NCBI GenBank assembly: GCA_020536535.1
Contig: JAHLWZ010000832.1
Location: forward strand, 26,954 to 90,953
Source: Pelomyxa schiedti
Lineage: Eukaryota > Evosea > Pelobiontida > Pelomyxidae
DNA: 64,000 bases
Direction of reading: 5' to 3'
A program made the translations under genes and the position numbers. Position 1 is the first letter of the stretch, and the number at the start of each line of letters is the position of its first letter. Below, piece after piece: positions 1 through 11,456 of the stretch. The notes under the pieces were generated by a model, which was not told where the DNA came from, made no database searches, and saw only the letters and a program-made list of their open reading frames with translations.

Positions 1-543
1 AAGCCAAATGCCATCATAACCTTCATACAGAATCACCAATAGCATCGATATTTGTGACACTTACTGCTGCAACGGCGATAACAACTATGCCAATGTCACG
101 GGTTGATAGAAGTATGCACTTTGTTGTTGGCCAACACATGTTTTTACTTTTGTGCTTTAATCTGTTGATTTTTCAGGCAAAGGTTGCGTTGGTGGTTAAT
201 CTGAGAAGCAATAGCTAAATGCATACTTGTATTTAAATTTACAGACGTCACAGAAGTGCATACTCAGAGGGTTGCTGCTCACAGTACGCCACATGTCCAA
301 ACACTCACGGTGCACCCACTATCAAAAACAAAATTAGAGCATTGTATAACATAAAAACAGTGGCTCCAAAGCGTGAAAAAGAAGCCAACAAAAAGGGGAG
401 GAAAAAACCAAAAAAAAAAAGGAGTAAACCTTAATGGAGCCCGAACAATGACATGGGGCAATGAGATCTCCGCCTGGCTCGTGGCAATTGCGACACACTG
501 GCTCCTCACTGTCGTTGATGATCGATGTCATAACAGCTTCCAT
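1..543 (-). CDS. RING-CH (MARCH-type) membrane E3 ubiquitin ligase, partial at left edge
   Basis: Three exons read on the minus strand: 543-430, 318-227 and 161-65. Introns of 111 and 65 nt join in phase. The start is the ATG at 543. The product carries a complete C4HC3 RING-CH signature: CRNCHEPGG, then APCHCSG, then across the first intron WVHRECLDMW, then FCDVCK. This zinc fold recruits E2 enzymes in MARCH/Doa10-type E3 ligases, which act on membrane proteins. Exon 3 encodes a hydrophobic run (IGIVVIAVAA) right after the finger and ends at a GTAAGT donor at about position 64. The gene therefore continues off the window and is probably multi-pass. Seen: signature and splice sites. Inferred: membrane topology. 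The specific subfamily cannot be assigned from the fragment. Confidence 0.85.
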
Positions 544-849
544 TCCGCCTTACTGTCAATAACTTGTGATTGTTTATAAAATTGGACTTCTTTTAGGCCC
601 TGTCACTTTAACGGCACCCCAGGCCCCCATCACAAACCTAAAAACGAACGGACACAGAAGGCGAGAGGAAAGATCCTCTCCCCAGAGGAAGATGTTCCAT
701 AAGATCCCACAGTAAATCTAAATCAAGTTGGGAGCAGAAAAGCCTGAGAAGTAGATCCCCGGCCCATTTCGTTTTGCCGTATGCGATCAAAACAGTAAAA
801 ATAGTAAGACAACCAAGCTGCGAAGCACGACACAGTACCGGTATCTCGT
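544..849. promoter_or_regulatory. Divergent intergenic region between RING-CH and C2HC-repeat genes
   Basis: About 300 bp separate the start codons of two divergently transcribed genes, so this must hold both promoters. I see no convincing coding signal, tRNA or clear TATA element. Confidence 0.4.
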
Positions 850-2388
850 ATGACCATCGCAAAAGGTGCAGGTCCCGCCTAATTTCTCCCGCCGTCGCGG
901 GCCGACACGCCCGCCGACGCGCCAATCTGATTTGTTGCATTCATTTCTAATTGTGCTTAACACCTCACCCTTTTGTTGTTACCAGCAACCGCGCCACCTC
1001 CGCAATCGTCGGGCCCGGATTCCTCTTCCTCGTCAGAATCTTCGTCCTCTTCATCGTCCGAGAGCGAGAGCGAGAGCGAGACCGAGACCGAGACCGCCGA
1101 TACTCCGAGTGCCCGCCTCGATGCGGCGCACGGAAGCACGCCAGCAGTAGCAGATTCGATCGTGCCGCGAAACCACGCGGAGCCGTACGCGTGCCCAGGG
1201 TGCAAACAATACTCGGCGGCGCAGGGCTGGTCCGAGTTCGCGAGCAGGGTTTCCGCCGTCGCCAGTCTCAAACACCACCTCAAAGTGTGCCCCGATTGGC
1301 GTAAACTGACCGGGCTGCGCAGCGAACCTTCCAAGCCCAAACGGCAGAGTCTGAGACTGAAGAAGGAACTGTTGGCCACCCAAACAAACCAGACTGGAAC
1401 CGTTACTACGGAGGGGAGGCCGAAACGGACGAGGATTGCAAGAGCTGCTGCCTCGCCAAAGTATGGCGATGATACAGTTACTCTGGACGATACGGTGATA
1501 CTGGAGGATCCTAATCCTAGTGAGTTTGTGGAAAACAAGTTCAAACTGGCGGAAGATATTGTCCCCAAAGGCCCTGCTACCCCCTATTCGTGCCCGCTAT
1601 GCACTAACTATGTGAGGAGTTCTGGTTGGTCATGCTATAAAAAAAGGAACAGCGCTGTTGGCAGCCTCAAGCAACACATGGCTAGGTGCTATGCAAAGAT
1701 GTACAAGGAGCCGGGGCAACCACCATCAAAAAATGTAAATGTAAACAGTGGAAGGGAACGACCGCAACCAGAACTTACACCATCCAAAACTGTGACATGG
1801 GCCAAAGCCAGTCTTCTTGTCCCTCTTGAATCGCACATTCCGTTTCAGTGCCCCGACTGTGAAAGCTACAAATCAACAGGATGGGCTGAATATGTATACA
1901 GGCGTTGGGCTGTGAGCTATCTGCAACAGCACTTAAATAGAGAGTGCCCCAAGACCCACAATGAAACTACCTTAAAATCAGACAAAAGTACACCTACCAA
2001 ACAGGTAACTACAAAGCCCGAAACTTCAACAAAACCGGTCCAGCCAACACAGCCTTCTCCAGAAAAACCAGGCTCTCAGAGAACAGAACCTGAAGCTCCG
2101 AAACAAGTAACTTCCCCAAAGCAGCCGGAAACTCCAACAGAACCGAATACTTCCAAATCCCCTGCACAGCCCAAAGCCATAGAACTAGCAAAACCAACAG
2201 AAGCCACAACAAAACCGGCTGCACCAGGAACTGCCCCAGCACAACCAGATAGTTCAAAAACACCTTCAAATCCACCATCCTGTGCCACTCCAACTGACCA
2301 GTGCGTATCCGAGGAGAATCCCAGTTCACTTCCCACTGTGTGTTTTTCTCATGGATCACTTGTTCTGGCTTTCGATTTACCCTTTTGA
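850..2388 (+). CDS. Protein with three C2HC finger repeats and a Pro/Thr-rich tail
   Basis: I do not recognise a named family. The proposed start is the ATG at 850 (exon 850-865), spliced in phase 1 over a 120-nt GT...AG intron to 986, because the long ORF has no upstream ATG of its own. After an acidic Ser/Glu tract come three related units at about 1185-1290, 1585-1690 and 1840-1950. Each has the form C-x2-C-x(23,24)-H-x(3,4)-C with a shared core (Y..., then GW, an Arg, AV.xLxxH). Conserved Cys and His spacing implies a zinc site. The fingers are separated by charged linkers, and the C-terminal third is rich in Pro, Thr and Lys. The end is uncertain: the ORF stops at 2388, but a GT...CTGCAG intron could join it to a basic tail ending near 2460. 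A nuclear DNA- or protein-binding role is only a guess. Confidence 0.7.
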
Positions 2389-2626
2389 TAAGGTTCGACC
2401 CCACGGCAATGTGTCTGCAGAAGTCTCACGTCCGGCTCACAAGCGTCAAAGGGCACTTTGAACAGGAAAAATTGGGATTTGTAGATACAGACAAAGAACA
2501 CAATAGAAATTTTTTTGTTTTATTGCCTTTTTACCCAAAGGTTCCTTCCTCACTTTGGAAAAGTTTTTAGCCTTTACATTTGTTGTGTGCTGTTTGTTGT
2601 GGTGGCTGTGGCTCTGATTCGTGGGA

Positions 2627-4889
2627 TCAAAATCTTGGTGCTCTCCAGAGGCACAGTGCGTTGTCAGTGTTGCCTGCCAAAAAAGCAGGTGCATCACGCC
2701 AGTAGAAGGAAACCAGAGTCTTGATGCCCCTAGAGGCAAGCTTGGGAAGCCTTAGTTCAGATAGGGGGCTGGGGCTGCTTGTGGTTGGAGATGCTATTGT
2801 TGCTGTTGCTGTTGCTGTTGCTGTAGCTGTAGCTGTCGCTGTTGCTGTTGTTGTTGGGACAAGAAGCTCGCCACTGGTGGATATTGTCAAAGCAGCCGGA
2901 CCGCAGCCGGAGTTTGATCTCATTGACCGCGGGGTGGTGGGGTTGTATTGAGTGGATTGGGCAGAACCCGAACCGCTGACGGCGAGGGTGCTGATTCCGC
3001 TCTGCGAGAGGAAGGAACTCCCGCTAAAACTTCCGGAACCGGCCCCTGGTGAGCCACTTGCACCACCGTCGGATTGAGGAAGGGGAGGACTTGGCATTGG
3101 GAAGTTGAATTCGTGTATTTTGTTGAAGTGATTGGCTGGATCCCAGCATATCACTGCCCCACTCAAATCAGATGACAATACTAAATTCTGAAACATGCAT
3201 AAGCGAGTGACTTCTTTTTGATGAACAAGTTTCTTGATTTCCTGGGGAAAGTAAAAACCAATATCATGAATGATGTTCTGACTCCAACCTTCCCATCAGA
3301 GTTCATTACAAACATGGTGTTCCCACAAGCAACAAGCATGAGGAACCCAACTGGCTGCAAAGCACCCACTCGCCAACTTGTGTGGAGGGGAATCTCAGTG
3401 ACGGGGGCACTGTCAGAACTAGCAGAATTGGAAGGTAGGCTGGTAGAAATAATACGAATGAGATCAAAGCAGCCCAACCAGACGTGATTTCCCAAGAAAG
3501 CTATACTGTTTATCACCTGATTAACAGTAAGACGTCCTTTGACTTTACCACTCTTTTGACAGTGAGTACAAGAATGCTGTAATTGTAAACCAGACCTCTG
3601 TGATAATGACTATTTGACTGTTATTACTCGCTGGCGCACAGCTCCAAATTTCGGGATCAACCCCTGGGGATTCATTCACTACTAAGCATCGTACAAAACT
3701 ATGCTCTGCGTCATGGACCAGGTACTTCTTGCACTTAAATGTCTGGTGCAGCCATTAGTTTCAACACCTTGAGGTGGGATTAAGACCTTTGAGTTCACAG
3801 ACCAAACAGTGGATTGCTCACTGCTCACGAAAACGTTGTTTTTTACATGTACCATTGCGTAAATCCTTGATTTGTGGACTTGAATGGTATTTATAAGATC
3901 CAGATTTTGGGAATTCCACAAGGAAATAGCGCCCTCGGTTCCTCCAACCTGTAGAACATGAGAAAGAAATATCAATATTCACTTGGACAGACCCATATAG
4001 TACCGTCCACCACAAGAACACTACAGACCCGTCCACCAGGGACAGGGGGCAATGTCGTAGGCTCCAAATTAAACACAAGATGTGGCTAGATGTTAATCTC
4101 TTTCAGAAGAATTTAATTGAAGAACAAATGATACTTTTAGAGCTGCTCCCACAGCAGGTGTTACAGTGATCTAAGTGCGATTAGTGGTCACTTAATAGCA
4201 TATAATTTGACAACCTGATTAAGAAGGGAGGAAGATGAATTGGACATTGTCGAAGTGGCAGATATTGCGATAGGACGTAAAGCAGTACTAATTGGCTCAG
4301 GAGGAGGAGGGAGCGTATAAGGTGGGGTGCTAGTGTTACTGTGATGTTGTCCGTGCTCGGATTCGATGCTAGATTGAGCGCGGTGGTGGTGGTGATGGTG
4401 CTCGTGCTGCTCGCCTTCCGGATTCCTGGGACTTTTGAGGAGTCGTGCACTTCGCGGGGTAGTAGATACAGAACTTTTTTGTTGTTTTTGTTAGAATGAC
4501 AGCTACTAAAGTTGCACTTACGGGTCTGAACTCTGTGAGTCCTGGCCGATCGTTAGAGAAGGTAATTTAGGAATGTTTATCGTCAGTGTCCTAGCTGTCG
4601 AAAGAACAGTTGACTGTGAATTTTCTTCGGGTTCGTCGTCTTTCCCATGTTTGCTGTGTTTCGATTGCCTTTTGCTGTTGGAAGTATCACTGTCGTCTGT
4701 GGCAGTGGTCGTCGTATTAATAGTGTTTTCATTCGGGAGGGTGTGATGGCGCTGGGACTTCAAAACCAGCGGTTCGTCTTCAGTCGCGTCGGGGTGCTCT
4801 GGGTCTTCGTCTTTGTTGCTTGTATCAGCAGTGTTGTCTTTGTCTTGTTTGCGCCCTTGTTGTTCGTCCCCGATCGCGGCTTTGTCCAT
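2627..4889 (-). CDS. WD40-type beta-propeller protein with low-complexity N-terminus
   Basis: A multi-exon minus-strand gene starting at the ATG at 4889. The first ~200 residues are Ser/Thr/His-rich (ERxxx linkers, a short His run). The propeller begins at about 4085 with VVDGTIW joined over a 46-nt intron to VGGTEGAISLWNS. Repeats follow (VFVSSEQSTVWSVNSK, VWLGCFDLIRI, LSSDLSGAVICWD, and a last NTDNALCLWRAP), ending at the stop at 2627. A Ser/Gly linker and a Thr-Ala dipeptide tract encoded by (CTG)-like repeats near 2790-2860 interrupt the last blades. WD40 propellers are protein-interaction scaffolds; no catalytic domain is visible. Introns of 40-140 nt were phased in five places. The blade style resembles propellers with a repeated IWxG motif, but I cannot name an orthologue. 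Confidence 0.75.
2788..2860. repeat. Imperfect (TGCTGT) microsatellite within coding sequence
   Basis: A tandem run of GCTGTTGCTGTAGCTGT-like hexamers encodes a Thr-Ala repeat on the minus strand inside the propeller gene. It is likely length-polymorphic. Confidence 0.7.
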
Positions 4890-5055
4890 TCAAGATCTTG
4901 AAACAAAAATGCAAAAAAAATGAAAAGAAAGAGCACAGAAAAGATCGTATGCACGGAAATCTGGTTTCGGCGCGTGATGTGCGCGCACACCCAAGAGAAA
5001 AAGCCAGATCCGGGGGATTTTGATTGACTTGACTTTTTGACGTGCTGCTCTTGGC

Positions 5056-7259
5056 CTAAGTTTTGCCAGCCAGTTGCTTGAAATAGTCGAGATTCCGGGC
5101 CACGGCGCCAGTAACGTTGTGGGGATCTACGACGGTTGCAGTGTCGGCGGCGAACGAGATCCACACGTGGTTGGAGAATGAAGTGACCGCAAATGTGCTG
5201 CTCACGTAGCCCACGGTGGGGTTGAGTCCAATAACGGCTCTCACTGGGTTGCCAAGGACGTACATCTGTTGATTGGGGTGAGTGCCCGCTTTTTTTTTTA
5301 GTATAATAAACACATGTTTATGATTAAAATTTATGATATGACAAATGGCGGATTTCGGTTGTGTTGGAGGGATGTCACTACACTTTATTTATTTACTTTT
5401 TGGCGTTACTTACCTGCTTTGCAGGACCAGGAATGCTGGCGTAGGCCAAGCTTGCCTAGAAAGGATCACAAGTAAAAGTAAATTGAAAGATGTAGATTTA
5501 GTGCTGAATGATGTACCTTGGTTGAGATTGTCTTGTGAAGGCTTGGGAGGACACATCGAGGGAGAAACCCAACAATTTTCCAAATTACAGTCCCAGATAT
5601 CAACTCTGACATTACCTTTTTGTGATCAAAGTTTCTATTGATAGTATTGGTTCTGCCCAAGTTAGGAGGTCATCTTACCTGTGGACTGTCTTTAGAACTT
5701 CCTCTGCGGAACCACTCCCTAAAGGAAGCTTCAAAGCAACTGTTCCAAACTGGTTTCCCACGATGAGAGAATTTGCAGTTGGAAGTCGCATATTTGGGGA
5801 CACTGCCATATGGATGGAAGGCGGCATTGCTGTTTTATTTGGATATTGCTCTTGCAAGGCGCAACAAATACAAGAAAGAATCTATGTCACATTGTAAGTC
5901 ATAGGGCAGGCTGGAATAGGGAACATACTAGACTGTTGAAGGAAGCATTTAAAGCGTGAGCAGTAGCTTTGTAGTCATCCAGAGTGCCCAAGTCACACCA
6001 AGCAACCCGGCACTCCCCTGTTCTCCATTACTTTTCACTTGATATTTTCAAGGATTTTGACCTGTTATATTTGGCAAGGCGGGGCGGAAGATCCCGTCAG
6101 GGTCTGCAGGTGTCATTCCTTGTCTCCAGAATGCAAAAAAGGATGCAAGAAACAGTTTGAGTGCATTTCCGCTTGAAATTTTATTGGCAATTCTATTTGC
6201 CATTTCTGTTGCCCAATGGGCGGCTTCCTTGACCCTACGGTGATGTGAATAGTCATTCTACTCCAACAGTACCTTACTCTAATCCTGTATCTGGCTTATC
6301 TGTCATCATGGATACCAAAATACTTGCAAACGCTATTCCATCAGCCACACAGTGATGGCATCTAAGAGAAAATGCCCAGCCCGAAACAGGAGGTGAGCCT
6401 CTACTGGAAGAAAAGCCACACTCAACCAAGTTAATATTCTCTATGACGTGGATCTAGTGAAGTATTTTTTTCTAAGCCTAGAAGGAGCTTATAGACCTCC
6501 CACAGTGGCTTCGAGAAATCTGTTGGCTTTGAACGAATTCTGGACAGAAGAGCCTCAAGTTCCGATTTCGATCCTAATGTCTCCAATTTAGTGGAGACTT
6601 TGAAAAAGGCAGGTCGTACGACCTGAACTTAATCGAGACACAGAGATGTGCTGGTCTAGATGCACAACACACCTTTCCCAAAAAAAACTCTAAGTACTTT
6701 CAGTGGGACAAATAATTGGAGGAAGGAAGTTACACACTTCTCTGTGTTTCCGTAAAGTTTGGTTCATTCTGGGTTTGTAAGTATAGTCGAAGCAAAAAAA
6801 AAAAGAGTTAATAGTACCTTTTTATAGCTCCAACTCGACTTTTGACAAGAGCAAAAAACTTGTTTCTCTCAAACATGCCCTCAATGACACAAAGGGCCTA
6901 CCAGGGGTATGAGAACACACCAAATAAATATTCCTTACCATTGGCATTACAGGACCTTTAGGTAAATCTGCCCTGGCCATGGCCAAGTCAAGAAACTCCA
7001 AATGGTCAGCACTCTCCGGAATTCTAAAAAAAACCTGATTTAGACCTGGAGACAGAAAAACATGTGGAAGCTACTCCAACACACCGTGGCCAACAGAACT
7101 GTGCACAGCAATATAATATTACTACTGCCCACCAAGGTAATATCAAGCAAGCCACCAACCAGTTACTCCCATACAACCTAACATTCTCCAATTAAAAAAG
7201 AAAGTTTGAGCACAGAAGGGGAACAGAGCGGCGAAAACAAAACCGGCCATAATTGGCAT
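5056..7259 (-). CDS. WS/DGAT-like O-acyltransferase (wax ester synthase / diacylglycerol acyltransferase)
   Basis: Reconstructed from many small minus-strand exons. From the N-terminus: a hydrophobic leader at 7259 (MPIMAGFVFAALFP), then FLDLAMARADLPKGPVMPM near 7000, DQHISVSRL near 6640 and KPLWEVYKL near 6500. The catalytic HHxxxDG motif, here HHCVADG, lies near 6350. It continues with VGNQFGTVALKLPLG near 5790 and the C-terminal ASIPGPAKQMYVLGNPV...GYVSS segment to the stop at 5056. The order PLWE, HHxxxDG, GN-fgt-LPl, PGP, D-dP matches the WS/DGAT (WSD) family, which transfers acyl-CoA to fatty alcohols or diacylglycerol to make wax esters or storage lipid. The catalytic histidines are intact. 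The hydrophobic N-terminus suggests ER or lipid-droplet attachment (inference). Some internal exon edges (6000-6250, 5540-5680) are unresolved. Confidence 0.8.
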
Positions 7260-7434
7260 GCTTGTATTTCCTTTTTGCTGCCACCCACAATAGCACACCC
7301 AACGTAAGCGAAAAGGCCCACTGCCAGTTTGTCATTTATTTGAAAGCACCGCTGTGTAAGTGTTCTGAAATTGAGGTGAGTGCGTGGTACGATGGACTTG
7401 ATGAGGGTGCAGCACTGACCTAAGCACCTAACCT

Positions 7435-8949
7435 ATGAAGAACCCGTTGGTCGTGGGACAGATTTGGCTTGCAATTCGTCCCTTGACCAATCAAGAGGTC
7501 AAATCAGAGGGAATCTGTGCTGCGAAAACTTTCTTTTTGTTGTTGATGGACGCATGCGGCCGATTCTGTGGGCTTGTGACCCAGTACGCCGACCGATTCC
7601 GGTTCCCAACTCCCAGCTTCGAGACCGCATCTGAAAACAAGCCAGATAAGGACGACGGGGGTGATAACGACAACGAGGACGAGAACGACGACGCCGACGA
7701 CGAGGAGCCTAAACGTGACGTGTCGAGAATTCCCAACTTGGCGTACTTGTGCTCCAGGCAAATTGCCTCGCGAATTGCATCCAACGCCAGGCACCGCAAG
7801 GCGACGCCTCGGGGCACCCAAAGTCCCAGCAGCCGCAGTTGCAATTCGACTGGAGATGAAAGGAATAAGGAGGGCGCGGGGCGAGTTCCGGAACCTGGTG
7901 GGGTTTCTTGTGGGAGCGCGGGCAATTGTGGGAGGAGCCAGGACGCCGTAGTCGGTGGGGATTTGGTTGCACTGCCGATTCCGTGCCAGGAGGGCATTTT
8001 GAACGCATCAAATGTGGTCAGTGAGTGGCTGGCCTGCAGGGACGCAATCCTACACGGCCCGGCGAGGCCAGAAGAATGCAATTGTGGGACCGCCTGCACC
8101 TGCGCCGGCAAGTCCTCTCGCTCCTCCCCTTCTTCTTCTTCTTCTTCTTCTTCTTCTTCTTCTTCTTCTTCTTCTTCTTCTTCGCGGAATGGCCTGGAGG
8201 ACATTTGCGGCGCCGTTGTGGATTCTAGTGCGGAAAATATTCTCAGTCGTGCGCAGAGGGCTGGGGTGCTTGTTCTGCCTCCGGGACACGAGATTTGCAA
8301 GTGCAGCCTCATGTCACAGGAGAGGCTGCTGTGGACGGCTTATTTCAACTCTGTGTGCTCGACCGAGGTGTGCTCGAACAAGGAGCGCCGCGCCGTGGTC
8401 GCGTGCAAGAGGGCCGTTGGGGGGATGTCCTACAACCTAGGGGAGACCGTGGACAAGATTATGGGAGGCGTTGTGGCCGCCGGCCTGCATCCCATTGGAG
8501 TAGGAGTTACTTGCCTGGCACTTCTTCTTGGTGCCAGAGTTCTATCCGCTCATCTCCGGAGAGTTGCTGCCAATGTTCTGAGGTTCGTTGGCCGGTGGGT
8601 GTTCACAAGGGGGATGCACCACATTGCCTGGAATTTGGAATCCTCGATCCCGGGCACCAGACTTAGCAGGAAAAGTGCACTATACCAGAACTGGTGGCCG
8701 CGTACCCCTGAATGGGTGACCAAGATTGTTGACTCTGTACACTGGCAGCTCACAGACCCCGGTCTATCATTTGACAACGCCGTGGCTGTAAGAAGTGCCG
8801 CCGTTGGTGTCACTGTTGTGTACATAGGATTGGTAGCTGTGAGGAAGTGGCTGGAAATACGTTCCAAGCGCAGACAAGCATGTGAATTGGCTGAGGCCTT
8901 CATGCTCTGGAAGCGTGGTGTATTGGGACCAACTACTAAAAAAGGCTGA
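7435..8949 (+). CDS. Unrecognised single-exon protein with acidic and poly-Ser tracts and two hydrophobic segments
   Basis: An uninterrupted 504-codon frame, unusual in this intron-rich window. The first ATG is 7435; another in frame at 7546 is equally plausible as the start. The protein has an acidic Asp/Glu/Asn tract (7650-7710), a Cys-rich patch (ECNCGTACTCAG) just before a long Ser run, then a better-conserved-looking C-terminal half. That half contains two hydrophobic stretches (about 8490-8560 and 8775-8850, the latter VTVVYIGLVAVRKWLE) and ends in a basic tail. A membrane protein is likely, perhaps organellar, but I recognise no domain. It is convergent with the F-box gene; its stop is only about 80 bp from that gene's stop. 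Function unknown. Confidence 0.6.
   Translation: MKNPLVVGQIWLAIRPLTNQEVKSEGICAAKTFFLLLMDACGRFCGLVTQYADRFRFPTPSFETASENKPDKDDGGDNDNEDENDDADDEEPKRDVSRIPNLAYLCSRQIASRIASNARHRKATPRGTQSPSSRSCNSTGDERNKEGAGRVPEPGGVSCGSAGNCGRSQDAVVGGDLVALPIPCQEGILNASNVVSEWLACRDAILHGPARPEECNCGTACTCAGKSSRSSPSSSSSSSSSSSSSSSSSSRNGLEDICGAVVDSSAENILSRAQRAGVLVLPPGHEICKCSLMSQERLLWTAYFNSVCSTEVCSNKERRAVVACKRAVGGMSYNLGETVDKIMGGVVAAGLHPIGVGVTCLALLLGARVLSAHLRRVAANVLRFVGRWVFTRGMHHIAWNLESSIPGTRLSRKSALYQNWWPRTPEWVTKIVDSVHWQLTDPGLSFDNAVAVRSAAVGVTVVYIGLVAVRKWLEIRSKRRQACELAEAFMLWKRGVLGPTTKKG
8129..8183. repeat. (CTT/TTC)n trinucleotide repeat
   Basis: About 18 uninterrupted TTC/TCT triplets encode the poly-Ser run of the single-exon protein. 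This is a pure microsatellite and so a likely site of length variation. Confidence 0.9.
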
Positions 8950-9032
8950 AGGGAACACACTGTGCAAGTCCAATTTAAATAGAAAACTTTTATGGTTTTT
9001 TTCTTGCTTTTTTCACTCAACAAAGAAAAGTG

Positions 9033-11067
9033 TCAACTTCTGTAAGGCACAAGACCTGGCAGTGATGAGGTGTGTATCTGTTCCAGGAACTCCACTGGAC
9101 GGGTAATAGCACCGGCAAATGTTGATGTGCTAACAACTACAAGGAAGTGCTCGTTGGCAGCCACTGCAATGTGGTCACCGCGATTATCAGAGGAGAATGT
9201 TGCACTGTGTGAGGAAACTTTTGTTGGGTGGTACATCAGCAGTCCAACTCCGACGTTGAGTGCTGGAGAGGGGGCATTCTTGCTGTTGCTGTTGGCAAAG
9301 AATGCTTTGAATTGTTGCACATAATTCTCAGTTATTAAAGGTAGGTTGGACTCTGCACATAGTCTGGAAAATATCTGGCGGCATATAAATAATAGAAGGG
9401 AAGTAACCAATATACCTGCTGCTCGTGGGAGATGAAGAATTCATTCCATGTTTTAGATACAAGACGCACTGACAGGAGTGATTTCACATCTAGGTTTCCC
9501 ATAATGTGTAGAGTCAATGCATTCCCAATAGCAGCGAATAAATGTGCCTCGGGTGATGTCACCTGTGGGTAGTGTAACCTAGAAGAGGAAAGTGGGTGTA
9601 AACCTTGTTGGGAGGCGTCATCCGTACGAACTTGCTGAAAGATTGTAAAGCTTCAAGGGAAGGAAACGAAATATTGTGGTGTGGACCATCTGAGAATTGT
9701 TTATCCCCAAGAAGCTTCCCATCAAGAGTGGAAACCAGCTTTATTCGAAATTAGAATGGAAGACAGCCAGTAAGTATCTTACAATGTAATTAATATCTTG
9801 CATGCTCTTCTGAGCCACATATCCAGAAAGAAGTGCATTCAACTGTTCATGTAATTCAATAGGTCCTCCACAAACACAACTTGTATCCAAAGCCATTGGA
9901 TGGTGAAGAAGCTGATGCATGCTTGGGATCATGGTGTGGTCGAGGGCGAAGTGCATTATCTGGGTTTTTTTTACTAAAGGCGCCGCCCAATAGAATTTTC
10001 CTTACTTGTGTTCGTGTTCGTGCAGAGAGGAAAGTAGCCAAATCTGGAACTCTTCTCAGGAATGCTTCCAATCCCTCAGCGTATCCTACAACAAATTATT
10101 TCTTTCTCCTTCACTTGAAACGGAAACCTGGAGCTTGCCGAATATGGAGAATAACTGATTCTGCACACTGTCCGATTGTCTCAGGAGAAGCAAACGGAAG
10201 CAGTTGATCAAGAGAAGGACCTTTGGAAAGGTTCATCAAAATCCTAAGACCAGATAAGAGTTTCTTGACATTTTGGTTGCTACTGTCTGATATCATCTTG
10301 TGTGTACGTCTGAGATTGCAGGACTTGAACAACAAAGTCAGTATCTTCATTATGCAGCTGGCTCTTTATCAAGGATTCGAGGATCTCTTTGTTGTACTTT
10401 GCTTTCATTTCGGGGGAGAACTTTGGGTAAACTAACTTCATTATCTTGCCACTTTTCGCAAAGATTCTAATTTAGGTGAAAGGAAGTCCCAAAATTATAT
10501 ATAGATACTACTTTGTGTACGCCTCCAAGACACCAGGCAGAGAAAGGTCCGGGTGCATAGAAGAAGCAAGGTCTGTCTGGAAAATTCAAAAGGAAGTTCT
10601 AGGTTGAAAGTACATACTATTTGAGTCGGAGATAGTGTGGGGCAATTAGCAATTGTGAGAAATAAATCAGAGTCCTCACTAGATTCAGTGACAATTTTCT
10701 TCAGTGCAGCACAATGTGGTGCATATTTAAGCATCAATAAAACCCAAGAATTTCTTTCCAAAGCGGAAGCTTCACCAATCAAGTCACCCTGAGACAATCC
10801 TTACAATTACAATAAATAAAATAAAATAAAATAAAAAAAGGAAAAAAAAACCATAGGGCTCCAATGTGGCCAATTATTGTTGTTTGCCCTGACCACGGCG
10901 GCTGCCCACGCGTCCCATAACTGTGCATCTGCGGCGGGAGATAACAATATCTCCCGACACACCTTTACGCCGCCCTCAGTTCCGGCGAATCTTATCAGCC
11001 TCGATACCGTTGCAGATCTCCCCTTGTTGTTTGCTGGTGCCGGTGCTGGGGGTGGCGGGGCTGACAT
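9033..11067 (-). CDS. F-box protein with helical N-terminal region
   Basis: Starts at the ATG at 11067 (MSAPPPPAPAPANNKG) and ends at a TGA at 9033. The N-terminal and middle exons encode Leu-rich helical segments (LSGLRILMNLSKGPSLDQLL, LEAFLRRVPDLATFLSART, HEQLNALLSGYVAQKSMQDI) that look armadillo- or HEAT-like, although no repeat consensus is strict. Near 9520-9420 lies an F-box-like helix set (NLDVKSLLSVRLVSKTWNEFF). F-boxes dock substrate receptors onto SKP1 in SCF ubiquitin ligases, and a SKP1 gene is present at 37.9 kb. The F-box sits toward the C-terminus, which is less common than the usual N-terminal position. At least six introns; one contains a (TTTTA)n tract near 10810-10850. Confidence 0.65.
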
Positions 11068-11456
11068 TTCCTTCTATCAAGTCCGCCAACGCTGCGCTGG
11101 AAAAAAAACTTGGTGTTGTGGGGAAATTTCCCGGATCGTGTTCTTCGTGTTGCAGGACGTGATCATTGTGTCGTTTGGTTGGGTTTACCTGGAAGACATG
11201 ATTGAACATTCTTTGGTCAACGAGGTGCTTGGCAGTCCGGGGTATTAATTATGCCAAATTTCGGGACACGGGCTTAGGTAGGAGTGATACTCAGAGATCT
11301 CCATCCCATCAAAAGTCAACTTTGAGGGTGCAACTGTTTTTATTTTCGTTTCTTTTTTATTTTCGCGAAGACCTTTGGTGACAGGGAGGCACCACCCGTT
11401 ACGCAACAATAACGATAGATCCTTCACTATAAATTCATAACAGAGTAGAGAGTGAG
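11068..11456. promoter_or_regulatory. Divergent promoter region between F-box gene and ribophorin II
   Basis: A gap of about 390 bp separates divergent start codons. A TATAAAT sequence lies at 11428-11434, about 23 bp upstream of the ribophorin II ATG, which would imply a very short 5' UTR if it works as a TATA box. ORFs crossing this gap look spurious. Confidence 0.4.

Noticed and set aside
957-1568. Long minus-strand ORF (203 codons) opposite the C2HC-repeat gene
   Set aside because: Its serine/acidic text is the mirror of the coding strand; the plus strand has three conserved Cys/His units and a matching intron.
5560-5640. WD-like reading in the alternate frame (VRVDIWDCNLENC) near 5600
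   Set aside because: The other frame joins in phase to both neighbouring exons and to WS/DGAT motifs, so the WD-like text is chance.
7491-8312. 273-codon minus-strand ORF with poly-Glu
   Set aside because: It is the antisense of the (TTC)n repeat; the plus frame is longer and has a more protein-like C-terminal half.
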